DNA from: an uncultured Clostridia bacterium
GTDB taxonomy: Bacteria; Bacillota; Clostridia; Peptostreptococcales; Anaerovoracaceae
DNA: 64,000 bases
Direction of reading: 5' to 3'
Assembly (NCBI GenBank): GCA_947302715.1
Contig: CAMYVY010000004.1
Location: 1 to 64,000, forward strand
Positions 6,746 to 16,300 of the stretch are shown here, one piece after another (the stretch's first letter is position 1; each line of letters starts with the position of its first letter). The notes under the pieces were generated by a model, which was not told where the DNA came from, ran no database searches, and saw only the letters and a program-made list of their open reading frames with translations. A program made the position numbers and the translations under genes.

Positions 6746-9241
6746 TTATGCAAGTACAGCCTCCGCATATCTTACAGTGCCCATGGCGTCCTTAGCATAA
6801 TGATCCGCGCCCATCATATCCGCATATTCCTGAGTTAGAACCGCACCGCTGACAACAACCTTGGTGCCTGGACACTCTGCCCTCAGGAGTTTTATCGTCT
6901 CCTGCATACTCGATACCGTGGTTGTCATTAGAGCACTTAGACCCACCAGCTTTATATCTCTCTTCTTTGCTTCTTCAGAAATCATTTCCGGAGGAACATC
7001 TCTTCCCAGGTCCACTACATCAAATCCGTAGTTTTCCAGAAGCACTTTGACTATGTTTTTCCCTATGTCGTGGATATCGCCCTTAACCGTTGCCACAATT
7101 ATTTTTCTGTCTTCTGTTTTTTTACCTTCGGATGAAGCTGCGGCTTCGTCGGTCTTTTTTTCGGGCATATGCTTCTTGATTATTTCAAATGCCGCCTTGG
7201 TAGCCTCCGCACTCATAAGCAGCTGAGGAAGAAAGACGGTTCCCTTTTCAAACCCTTGGCCAACGCTGTCAAGCGCAGGAATCAATTCCTCATTTATTAT
7301 GTCCAGCGGTTCGCGGGTCTCCAATTCAAGAATAGCGGCATCTCTCGCACTTTCAGAGAGCCCTCTTTCGATGCTCTCTCTCAGACTGCTTTTCGTCCCT
7401 GCCGTATTATTGTCAGACCCCTTGGTTTTTCCACTTCCATTTCGGACACCGGTTGATTGTACTTCTTCGTGCACTCTACTCGGTTTTGATGAGGCTGCCT
7501 CTATATATTCTGCGCAGTTTTCATCAAAGTCCAGAAGCGCCTTTGATGCTCTAAACGCATCCATTATAGCCTCATTTCCGGGATTGATGATTGCGCAGGA
7601 AAGCCCTCGTTCCATAGCCATAGATAGGAAGTGCGCGTTTATAAGTTCTCGTCCCGGGAGGCCAAAGGAAACATTTGATACGCCGAGTATAGTGTTTAAT
7701 CCCAGCTCGTTTTTGATTATACCTATCGCATCCAGAGTCGACCTGGCCATTCCCTTCCCGGATGAAATCGCCAAGGTCAGTGCGTCCACCACGATATCCT
7801 TTTTCGGAATGCCGTATCTTGCGGCCTCCTCCACAATCTTCTTCGCGATAGCCACTCTGCCCTCTGCTGTTTCCGGAATTCCGTCTTCATCAAGAGTAAG
7901 GGCAACCACAACTCCACCGTATTTTGCAACAAGAGGAAAGACCGCATCCATGCTCTCCTTCTTTCCATTTACAGAATTGACCATCGCCTTTCCGTTGTAG
8001 ATTCTAAGCCCCCTCTCCATCGCAGCGGAATCCGCAGTATCTATTTGGAGAGGAAGAGGTGTAACGGCCTGAAGTTCAGCGATCACCTTTGCCATCATTT
8101 CCGGTTCGTCGATTTCGGGAAGTCCCACGTTGACATCCAGAATATCAGCGCCGCTATCTTCCTGCTTAATTCCCTCATTTAAAACATAGCCTATGTCGCT
8201 GTTTTTAAGGGCCTCTTTAAATGCCTTTTTACCGGTCGGATTGATTCTCTCACCAATCACCTTCGGACTTGTTCCTATTTCAACAGTCTTTGCAAACGAT
8301 GTCACGTAGGTACCCGCCTTTGGTTCCGCCGGTATAAAACCCATGTCCTTGCATCTATCTATCAAGAGTCTGATATGTTCGGGTGTTGTTCCGCAGCATC
8401 CCCCAAGCATCTGAACTCCCAGCCCTGCAACCTCAGCCATTAGACTTGCAAAGTCCTCCGGACCAACATCATATACGGTTTTTCCGTTTTCACTTCTCGG
8501 AAGGCCCGCATTAGGGGTTACAATCACGGGAATGGAAGAAAGTTCTGCAAGTTCTTTTACTATCGGCATGAGTTCCTTTGGCCCCAAGCTGCAGTTCACA
8601 CCAAGAGCATCAACCTTGAGCCCCTCCAAAAGAGCGACACAGGTCTTGACGTCACCGCCTGTAAGAAGTTTTCCACCCGCATCAAATGTCACAGTAGCAC
8701 AAACCGGAAGACTGGTGTTTTCCTTTGCACCAAGGACAGCCGCCTTTAATTCGTAGGTATCGCTCATCGTTTCTATCAAGACGAGGTCTGCGCCTGCCGC
8801 TTCTCCAATCGCTGCGACTTCGCCAAATATCTCGACCGCATCTTCAAAGTCCAGGTCGCCCAAGGGTTTTAGGAGCTTTCCGGTAGGTCCAATATCAAGC
8901 GAGACGTAGATGTCGTCTCTTCCGGTTTTCAGCTTGGTTTCCTCAGCCACATCTCTTGCGATTTTAATCGCAGCTTCTGTTATTTCCTTGAGATTGTCCG
9001 GGAATTTCAGCCTGTTGGCCCCAAAGGTATTGGAGTTTATAATGTTGCACCCGGCATCCAAATAACTTCTGTGCAGGTTTGCAATCTCTTCCGGTTTGAT
9101 GATATTCCATGTTTCCGGAAGTTCTCCACCCTTTAGACCTCTTTCCTGGAGGAGCGTTCCCGTTCCTCCGTCCCAGAAGAGCCACTCTTTATTTATTCTT
9201 TCTTTTATGCCGGTTTTACCGCTTTTCAATTCTTTACTCAT
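6746..9241 (-). CDS. metH: Cobalamin-dependent methionine synthase, without reactivation domain
   Basis: An 831-residue MetH. Residues about 1-300 are the homocysteine/zinc barrel (GVNCSLGP and GGCCGTTPEH supply the zinc cysteines). About 320-580 is the pterin-binding barrel (IGERINPTGKKAF). About 630-690 is the cobalamin cap, and about 710-831 the B12-binding fold with DIHDIGKN (the DxHxxG histidine). It transfers methyl from methyltetrahydrofolate to homocysteine through methylcobalamin. The C-terminal reactivation domain is encoded separately at 9280-9948, as in many Firmicutes. Two low-complexity hydrophilic stretches interrupt it: a Ser/Gly/Thr/Asn-rich one at about 584-624 before the cap, and a Lys/Glu/Ala-rich one at about 690-710. 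The gene needs corrinoid, linking it to the riboswitch operon at 39473-46955. Confidence 0.95.
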   Translation of the reverse strand: MSKELKSGKTGIKERINKEWLFWDGGTGTLLQERGLKGGELPETWNIIKPEEIANLHRSYLDAGCNIINSNTFGANRLKFPDNLKEITEAAIKIARDVAEETKLKTGRDDIYVSLDIGPTGKLLKPLGDLDFEDAVEIFGEVAAIGEAAGADLVLIETMSDTYELKAAVLGAKENTSLPVCATVTFDAGGKLLTGGDVKTCVALLEGLKVDALGVNCSLGPKELMPIVKELAELSSIPVIVTPNAGLPRSENGKTVYDVGPEDFASLMAEVAGLGVQMLGGCCGTTPEHIRLLIDRCKDMGFIPAEPKAGTYVTSFAKTVEIGTSPKVIGERINPTGKKAFKEALKNSDIGYVLNEGIKQEDSGADILDVNVGLPEIDEPEMMAKVIAELQAVTPLPLQIDTADSAAMERGLRIYNGKAMVNSVNGKKESMDAVFPLVAKYGGVVVALTLDEDGIPETAEGRVAIAKKIVEEAARYGIPKKDIVVDALTLAISSGKGMARSTLDAIGIIKNELGLNTILGVSNVSFGLPGRELINAHFLSMAMERGLSCAIINPGNEAIMDAFRASKALLDFDENCAEYIEAASSKPSRVHEEVQSTGVRNGSGKTKGSDNNTAGTKSSLRESIERGLSESARDAAILELETREPLDIINEELIPALDSVGQGFEKGTVFLPQLLMSAEATKAAFEIIKKHMPEKKTDEAAASSEGKKTEDRKIIVATVKGDIHDIGKNIVKVLLENYGFDVVDLGRDVPPEMISEEAKKRDIKLVGLSALMTTTVSSMQETIKLLRAECPGTKVVVSGAVLTQEYADMMGADHYAKDAMGTVRYAEAVLA

Positions 9242-9279
9242 ATCCTCTATTTTTGTTCACATTCCGAATCAGAATATCT

Positions 9280-9948
9280 CTAAATCCTAAACTGGCAATC
9301 GATCAAATCGCAGTTTGTGCAATCATGCGTAAGCTTGATGCAACCATCGGTTCCCGGTTTCACTCCGATAATAGCTGTTACCGATTTGCTTGGAATCATC
9401 AGCTTGCTCTCTGTCATACTTATTCCCGTATGCTTGGTAAGATTCAGAAGCTCAAAAATCATCTCCTGATAATCCAAAGTGAAGTCACCATATCCCGGCG
9501 AAAAACGCGGTCTTGTAGACTTCCCCTCTTCTCTCACCATGCTGTCGATTTCCATGTTTATCGAGTCGCAGTACGCCTCTATCAAGGCAGCCCCGACGGC
9601 TTGATAAACGGCAGCAGACAACATGTTGTTTACGCTCGCTCTCGCAATAAGCCTGTCCGTTCCGACTCCGATTGTCGCACCAAAGAGAAACACCTCATCG
9701 CATCCATTCAGATTTTTTGCGAGGTCACGGCTTCTGATTACCTTATCGTCTATGTAAAGCAAATCAAGGCCTTCCGAGAGAGGAAATCTCTGCTTAAAGC
9801 TCCTGAATTCCGATGCCTCATATACATCTTCGATTCCGCGATTGATTTTCTCTGCGACTTCGCTCGATGGCAATTCGTTCTTGTAGCCGAGGTATCTATA
9901 AACTTCGCGAATATTTATCTCTATGTTTTCCTTGCTCCCAAGAATCAT
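9280..9948 (-). CDS. MetH reactivation domain protein (AdoMet-binding)
   Basis: A 222-residue stand-alone version of the C-terminal methionine synthase activation domain. The motif RPRFSPGYGDF corresponds to the AdoMet-binding RxSPGYGD of that family, and the C-terminus has several cysteines (DCTNCDLIDC). It is expected to reductively remethylate cob(II)alamin on MetH with AdoMet. It lies between metF and metH on one strand with gaps of 20 and 38 bases, so the three are one operon. No second copy of the domain is fused to MetH. Confidence 0.9.
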   Translation of the reverse strand: MILGSKENIEINIREVYRYLGYKNELPSSEVAEKINRGIEDVYEASEFRSFKQRFPLSEGLDLLYIDDKVIRSRDLAKNLNGCDEVFLFGATIGVGTDRLIARASVNNMLSAAVYQAVGAALIEAYCDSINMEIDSMVREEGKSTRPRFSPGYGDFTLDYQEMIFELLNLTKHTGISMTESKLMIPSKSVTAIIGVKPGTDGCIKLTHDCTNCDLIDCQFRI

Positions 9949-9968
9949 TCCGCACCTTTTCTCAAATC

Positions 9969-10832
9969 CTATTTGAGTATCTCTGACATGCTGTCCATGA
10001 TTCCCTTTACGATTTCGGGCTTGTTCATGGAATATACGTGAATATGCGTAATGCCATTCGATATCAAGTCGATGATTTGTTCCGTCGCATAGATAACGCC
10101 GGCCTGCTTCATCTTTAAGGGGTTGTCCCCGAATTTATCTACTATCATGCGGAAGCGTTGAGGAATCGTGGCTCCGGAAAGCCTTACGCTCCTCGCAACC
10201 TGTTTGGCATTTGTAATCGGCATAATTCCGGCAAGGATGGGAACCTCGATTCCCGCCTCCCTAATCCTGTACATGAAATTATACATGGTGTTGTTGTCAA
10301 AGAACATCTGAGTCGTAAGAAAGTCACAACCGGCATCAACCTTTTCCTTTAGGTGCTTTATATCTTTCGATGGGCTATCGCATTCAACATGTCCCTCCGG
10401 ATAGCAGGCACCACCGATGCAGAAATTCTCATCCTCTTCTTTTATGGCACGAACAAGGTCGGCAGCGTACGGAAAATCAAAGCAGGTTCTTCCGCCTTCA
10501 GGGATATCACCGCGAAGTGCCATGATATTTTCCACTCCATTTTCCTTATATGTTTGGAGCATGTTTTTGATTTTATTCTTATCAGAAGAAACGCATGTTA
10601 GATGAGCCAAAACAGGTGTGCCAATTCTGTTTTGAATATCCGAAGCTACCATGGCCGTATACTCAGATGCACCACCATCGGCACCATAGGTTACACTCAT
10701 GAACTGAGGGTTGAGTGCAGCTATTTCCCTTGCTGCCTTCGCAACAGATTCCACTCCCTCCTGTGACTTGGGTGGGAACACCTCGAATGATAAGGTGATT
10801 TCGTTTTTAGAAAGTATGTCTTTGATTTTCAT
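9969..10832 (-). CDS. metF: Methylenetetrahydrofolate reductase
   Basis: A 287-residue MetF TIM barrel: SFEVFPPKSQEG at the start (catalytic Glu), VTYGADGG, AHLTCVSSDKNK, LRGDIPEG, CYPEGH and TQMFFDN are the family's flavin- and folate-binding motifs. It reduces 5,10-methylene-THF to 5-methyl-THF, the methyl donor for MetH encoded two genes downstream. The start is supported by AGGAG 8 bases upstream. The 40-bp gap to the upstream TPM gene shows neither a promoter nor a riboswitch, so the met genes may be read from the upstream transcript. I saw no S-box and no second B12 element here. Confidence 0.95.
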   Translation of the reverse strand: MKIKDILSKNEITLSFEVFPPKSQEGVESVAKAAREIAALNPQFMSVTYGADGGASEYTAMVASDIQNRIGTPVLAHLTCVSSDKNKIKNMLQTYKENGVENIMALRGDIPEGGRTCFDFPYAADLVRAIKEEDENFCIGGACYPEGHVECDSPSKDIKHLKEKVDAGCDFLTTQMFFDNNTMYNFMYRIREAGIEVPILAGIMPITNAKQVARSVRLSGATIPQRFRMIVDKFGDNPLKMKQAGVIYATEQIIDLISNGITHIHVYSMNKPEIVKGIMDSMSEILK

Positions 10833-10872
10833 ACAGGACTCCTAACATTTTATTATTAATAATAGACTTATT

Positions 10873-11682
10873 TTAAAAGCTGTGGCCGCCACCACCACCG
10901 GAGAAGCCTCCACCTCCGCCGCCACCGGAGAAGCCGCCGCCTCCGCCGCCGAAATAGGATCCGCCGCCGGAGTCAATATCCACCTCTTCGTAAGTGATGG
11001 TATCGAGAACTCTTTTCGAAACTACTGCGCTGGTCAGGGTCGAAACTGTCGTCGTATTAAACACATGCTTTTCCGGACTTTCCTCATAATGTCTTTGATA
11101 GCGAGCCAGAATATAGTTCGCAATTAGGGCTACGGTTATCGCGACCAGGAAATTGGTGATATGCTTCATCGGCCGAGCAACCCTTCCGCCTTCCAAGAGC
11201 GTAAACTCCTGACTAAAGGCGTTTGCCGCGCACTCATAGTAATCGCCCTTGGTCGCGTATGTATATATATTGTCCGTTATCGTATTAGCATAGCCCTTTG
11301 TTATTACCTTGTAAACATCACCCGCACTTGTGATTTGAATTATACGGTTATACATATCAATTACAAACGCCGTTCCGCTGTCATTTCCGAATCTTTCGTA
11401 ATACCAATCGTTGGCGTATTTTGCGGTTGACTTATCCACTTGATAGCATGAAACAAAGGCTACGTTTCCATATTCGGTAATCGGCTTCATATCTTCAACA
11501 AGATTTGCTTCTTCGGAATCCGTAAGCAAATCCTCTTCATCCTCTATTACGACAATGTATCCCGTTTCGGGATTGGTATACCTGGCACCATCATCGGCAT
11601 ATGTCTCCTGAAAAAGTCCGACGGAAAGAGTGAGGATTACAGAAGATATTATCAAAAGCGTCGTGAATTTACTCTTTGGCAT
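10873..11682 (-). CDS. TPM-domain membrane protein with Gly-rich tail
   Basis: A secreted, membrane-anchored TPM (YgcG/Psb32) protein. An N-terminal signal peptide (about residues 1-28, ending near TYADD) is followed by a TPM domain (about 40-165), a transmembrane segment (about 175-195) and a cytosolic tail that ends in glycine-rich repeats (GGGGGGFSGGGGG) and HSF. A longer reading from 11706 is open, but AGGAGG lies 8 bases before the ATG at 11682 and the signal peptide begins there. The start overlaps the end of the upstream zinc-ribbon gene by 14 bp, so the two are coupled. The function is unknown; TPM proteins are often linked to membrane-protein or photosystem quality control. Confidence 0.8.
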   Translation of the reverse strand: MPKSKFTTLLIISSVILTLSVGLFQETYADDGARYTNPETGYIVVIEDEEDLLTDSEEANLVEDMKPITEYGNVAFVSCYQVDKSTAKYANDWYYERFGNDSGTAFVIDMYNRIIQITSAGDVYKVITKGYANTITDNIYTYATKGDYYECAANAFSQEFTLLEGGRVARPMKHITNFLVAITVALIANYILARYQRHYEESPEKHVFNTTTVSTLTSAVVSKRVLDTITYEEVDIDSGGGSYFGGGGGGFSGGGGGGGFSGGGGGHSF

Positions 11683-13309
11683 TGTCTCTACCTCCTTCCC
11701 TATCAAAGAAGGTTGGTATCTGCCTGGTGGTAAGCAGATTGTAATACTTGATTAAACCAATGCTTCCTATAGCAGCCCCCAAGCCACAAGCCAAGCATCC
11801 GAAATAATAGTAGATATCGGAAACAGGGTCCCAAGCAGCGATGAAGAACGATGCTGCAACCGCAGCCCATGCCACGAAGTTAAACAATCTGATGCTCTTT
11901 TCCCTGACATATCTAAGGGAGCTTCTCGCCTGGATGGCGAAGATCGTTCCAATAATAACGCAGGTAAAGGTAACAAAGAGAAGTTTTTGCGATGGACTTA
12001 TATCCACATCGTTAAAGAATAACCAAACGACATATGCGCCAAAGGCGCCACCCATTATGACTGCGGTGGATAGAGTTTTTTTACTCTTAAAGAGCTTCTT
12101 CTCTCGAATCTTTTCCCGCTTCTTTTCCTTCATTTTGACTTCACGGCCCTTGACGAAATAGCCCTTGTCAAAGATGTGATTTTCTCTGTCTCTGATTTCC
12201 CTTGCCTCACCCTTAAAGAGGCCGAGTGCAACAACCGTGAGCACCGAGCAGATCATCAGTGCAGTCCTGGCGGTCATCGAAACGAAGAGCGTGAGCAGAA
12301 CAAACAAGATCGCCGCTGTTACGATTGTTGAGAGAGAATACGACTTCATGTCTACCGGAAGGTCACAAGAAATCCTCCCGTTTTGGCCGTTCACAATTGC
12401 GTAGGCAACGCGTTTTTTATTCCTCCAGGTGAGGAACCAAATTGGAAAGAGCGCAGTAAAATTATCTATGACTTCCGATTTTATAAGAGTTTTCTTTTCC
12501 GACTTGCTGATAATCGTAGCATCTAATTTATCGCTCTTTCTAACCGAAAGACTCAAAGCATCAAAAGCATTTTGCGTCGCTCTGTTCTCGGCATCAACAT
12601 GATATTTTTCAGCGGGAACATCCGCCCTGTCCGCATAAAAGCCGGCCAAATACCCGGGATGGAAATCCTTCAGTTTTTTCTTGTCAAATGGCATCAGCAT
12701 ATCCGAGATGGTATCATCGAAGCAGGATGAAGCATCATAAGGAACACCCTCAAATGAACCGTCAACCTTGGCTTCAACCTCATATGTAGTCTCGGTAATC
12801 TGTTTATTTTTCGTCGTTTTCTTCTTTGCTTCAAAGGTTACAGGTTCAGGAAAGTCGACCTTGTACATCCAATACGGAATATAGGTTCCGCGGAATCGTT
12901 CAAGGTATTCCGAATCCTTTAGGTCCTTCGGAAGAAAAAACATTTTCTCTGTTCTTTTCCTATATATATTCTTGCACTGTTCCTTGGTTTGCTGGAATGG
13001 GAGTATATACTTTGGTTTTATCTCCTCTGTAAGCTTCGCTTCCAGAATGGCTTCACTTCCGCAATAGCTGCAATAACTAAGCATCGACTCGTCAGGACTG
13101 AGCAGTTCCGCACCGCAGCTTTTGCAGATAAAAGAAACGAGCGGCATATTACCCTGGGCCGGGTCGTTAGTTAAATCCGGACCTTCGTTAAATTCAGGGA
13201 CCGGAATCTTAGCCAGAGGAAATAGAGAATCACAATACTCACATTGCAATTCCTTCTCGGTGATATTGTAGTATAGATTACCCGCGCAGTTTGGACATTT
13301 AAAAGCCAT
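11669..13309 (-). CDS. Zinc-ribbon membrane protein of unknown function
   Basis: A 546-residue protein that starts with a rubredoxin-like zinc ribbon (FKCPNCAGNLYY then LQCEYCDSLF, residues 3-30) and a second ribbon (FICKSCGAE, LSYCSYCGSE, about 60-90). A long soluble region follows (about 95-330), then a hydrophobic hairpin (335-375), a very basic stretch (KMKEKKREKIREKKLFKSKK, about 390-415) and four more membrane segments (420-530). RBS GGGAGG is 6 bases upstream of the ATG. It is coupled to the TPM gene and 21 bases after the MacB-like exporter gene. Zinc-ribbon plus TPM pairs are common in Firmicutes; the role is not known to me. Confidence 0.75.
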   Translation of the reverse strand: MAFKCPNCAGNLYYNITEKELQCEYCDSLFPLAKIPVPEFNEGPDLTNDPAQGNMPLVSFICKSCGAELLSPDESMLSYCSYCGSEAILEAKLTEEIKPKYILPFQQTKEQCKNIYRKRTEKMFFLPKDLKDSEYLERFRGTYIPYWMYKVDFPEPVTFEAKKKTTKNKQITETTYEVEAKVDGSFEGVPYDASSCFDDTISDMLMPFDKKKLKDFHPGYLAGFYADRADVPAEKYHVDAENRATQNAFDALSLSVRKSDKLDATIISKSEKKTLIKSEVIDNFTALFPIWFLTWRNKKRVAYAIVNGQNGRISCDLPVDMKSYSLSTIVTAAILFVLLTLFVSMTARTALMICSVLTVVALGLFKGEAREIRDRENHIFDKGYFVKGREVKMKEKKREKIREKKLFKSKKTLSTAVIMGGAFGAYVVWLFFNDVDISPSQKLLFVTFTCVIIGTIFAIQARSSLRYVREKSIRLFNFVAWAAVAASFFIAAWDPVSDIYYYFGCLACGLGAAIGSIGLIKYYNLLTTRQIPTFFDREGGRDNAKE

Positions 13310-13330
13310 GGAACCTCCCGGCGCTTTTGC

Positions 13331-16300
13331 CTATTCTGTTCTAAGTGCTATAACAGGATCGCTTTTTGCTGCTTTTCTCGATGGTATGATTCCACCGATA
13401 AGCGTGAGTATGACCGATAATATGACTAAAATAACCGCTGCATTGAGAGGCAGGACCGCAGTCACGTCTGCATCTGAGAGCATTCGGATAAGATAATTAC
13501 CCGGAATAAGTAGTAATCTGGAAAGACCGACACCAAACAGTCCGGCCAAGAGTCCTATTATAAATGTCTCAGCGTTAAATACACCGGAGATATTACCCTT
13601 CGATGCACCGATTGCTCTCAAAATACCAATTTCTTTTCTGCGTTCCAATACGCTTATATATGTGATAACGCCAATCATGATCGATGAAACGACTAGAGAT
13701 ATCGCAACAAAGGCAATAAGTACATAGCTTATGGAATTGATAATATCTGTAACAGAGCTCATCAACGTTCCAACAAGGTCTGTATAACGAACGACTTTTT
13801 CCTCCTGGTCACTTTCCTCCATATTCTTGTTGTACGCATCAAGAATCCCTATGATGCCGTCCTTGCTCTCGAAGTTAACCGGATAAATGGAAATCGAATA
13901 AGGTTCTGATTCCTCAGCATATCCCATTCTGACCAGATTGCTATCGTAAGTGCTATACCCGCTGGACATGAGGGATGTCATGAGTTCCTCTAATTCCTTT
14001 TCTGTCATGTTGAACTTAAATGCATTTGACAGGGCTTCCTCGTCAATGCTGAATGCATCCTCCATGTTCTCAAACATACTTCCAAAGGCACTGCTCATAG
14101 ATGCGCCGATATTGCTCATTATCGCCTCAGCGAACTGGCTCCCGAACTGAGTCATGGCTTGTGTCATGGCTTGCTCTATAGCAGATGAATACCCCGACAT
14201 CATGCTACTAATCGACTGCTGAACAACCGGTCCTATTGCAGCGCTAAGAGATGTAGTAACTTGATTTGCCGCAGGCTCCAGATATTTTGCTATTAACGGA
14301 GCTGCATTTTCTCTAAGTTTTTTGCCAACGGCATCTGTGTCAATAATCTCTTGAATTGAATTTCGCACAAGGTTCCTCGCGTCTTCGGAATTCATATAAT
14401 TAGTAAAGGAATTCATAATATCCGAAATTCCCGGGACGCTGTTTTCGGTAGCGTATTCCATATACGCATCGGATATTTTGGTCGAGAAGGCATTTATGTC
14501 AATCTCCGGTAATTCAATCTGGTCGACTAATCCACCAATGGTTTCTACTTCCTGTGATAGAATGGCCTGTATCTCACCGGTTGCCAAATATTCCTGCAAA
14601 TACTCCTGCAGAGTTTTCTCACCATTGGGGTCGTAGCCGGATGCAAAGTCCGAGAATCCGGCCATAACTCTATCCACCATATCAGCCAGATCCTTTTGAT
14701 TAAATTCAGGGAACTTGAATCCATTCACGAAGCCTTGGACTTCCGAATCAACCAAATTCCTAAAATCCTCAGACGTAAAGAATTCTCCAACAGAGGAAGT
14801 TATTTTTCCGGCCATGTCTTGGATTTCATTCCCTGCAGCCTCTTGATATCCGGAAACAACCTTGTTAAATATATCCGCAAGCTGCTCCCGAGTCACATTA
14901 ACTTCAACTCCCTCAAAGAGCTTTGATATATCATTGGCGTCAAATTCCGGAATGGAATTAACTATAGCCTCGGTATCAATCAAGGATTCCAGGTCGAGTC
15001 CGCTTAAGTCCAGATTGCTCATGTCGATCGAACTTGTATCTATATTGCTAAAGTCTACCGAGGACAGATCTATGGAACTAAAATCAAGATTGCTGAAGTC
15101 CATATTGCTCATATCTATATTGCTTAAATCCATGGAGTCCAGATTCATCCCGTCAGCATTGAAATTAAATGCGTTTGCAAAGGCCTCTTCATCGACCTCA
15201 AACATAGACGCCATATCGAATCCGGTTTCGCCGCTTGTGTCACCAAATTCCTTACCGGTAAACACATCGATATTTCTTTTGGAAAGCTGATCCTTGACTA
15301 TGGCGCTTTTTTGAGAACCCTCCATCAATTCATGTGTAAGATCCGGAGTATAGTTTATCCCTAAATATAGCATCGACACTCTTGCATTCTCTTTTGGCGC
15401 AACAACGCCGACTATAGTTAGATCCTTTCCATTCTCGACGAGGTTCTTCATGAAATTCTTGTCGTCGGATTTATCCGTCCAAACCTTATATCTCTCATCA
15501 TAGGAGAATTTCGCATAGGCCGGGACAACCTTAAAGTTAATTCCAACAAAATCCTGATATTTCAAAGAGAGTGGATTTTCGGTTACAACATCCACAACCT
15601 CTCCTTCGGAGAATTTCTTGATCATTTCATCAAGCTCGTCACTATCTTTAAAGCCAAGTGTGTATAGCATATAGTCATTTATATAATCTCTCGACCTTAG
15701 AACAAAGACAGCCTCTCCTGAATTCTCGGGCCACCTTCCCGCCATCACATCGTATTCATTTAAATAAAGATCTTCATCCTCAGGAAGTTGGTAGAATACC
15801 TCCATGCTAAGGCCCATCATGCTATACGCCTGCACCTCACCGCTATACATTGTAGTAAGTGTGCTGGGACATACTTGTCTAATCTTCTCTTCCCCTTCAT
15901 CCACTTCCTGGCGGAAAATCCATGGCGTGATGTTGTAATGATACTCTACGGCCTTAGCATAATCCAGCACATGGCTGTCCGCACCGTCCAAATATTTCTT
16001 GAGCGTACCCAAGTCATTTGAATCCATGGTCGAAAACATGCTCGAAACAACAGGGACCTCTTTTAGCTCAGCTCCGTCCTCTGGCTCCTCCTCTGAACTT
16101 TCGGAATTACTAAAACTCGCAAATGAATTAAGATCAAAGCTGGTCTTCTGTATCTCCAAAGGATAGGCCGATAATGTTTCCTCTTCGGTCTCCTCAATGT
16201 ATTTATTCACACCATTGGATAGCGATAGGATTAGGGCGATGCCAATTATACCAATCGATCCTGCAAAGGCAACCAGGATGGTTCTTGCCTTCTTTGTCCA

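Noticed and set aside
9109..10041. 310-residue plus-strand frame
   Set aside because: Antisense to the MetH reactivation gene and ends of its neighbours; composition-driven, no start signal.
10833..10872. Riboswitch or promoter before metF
   Set aside because: Only 40 AT-rich bases with a ribosome binding site; too short for a riboswitch and no -35/-10 pair.
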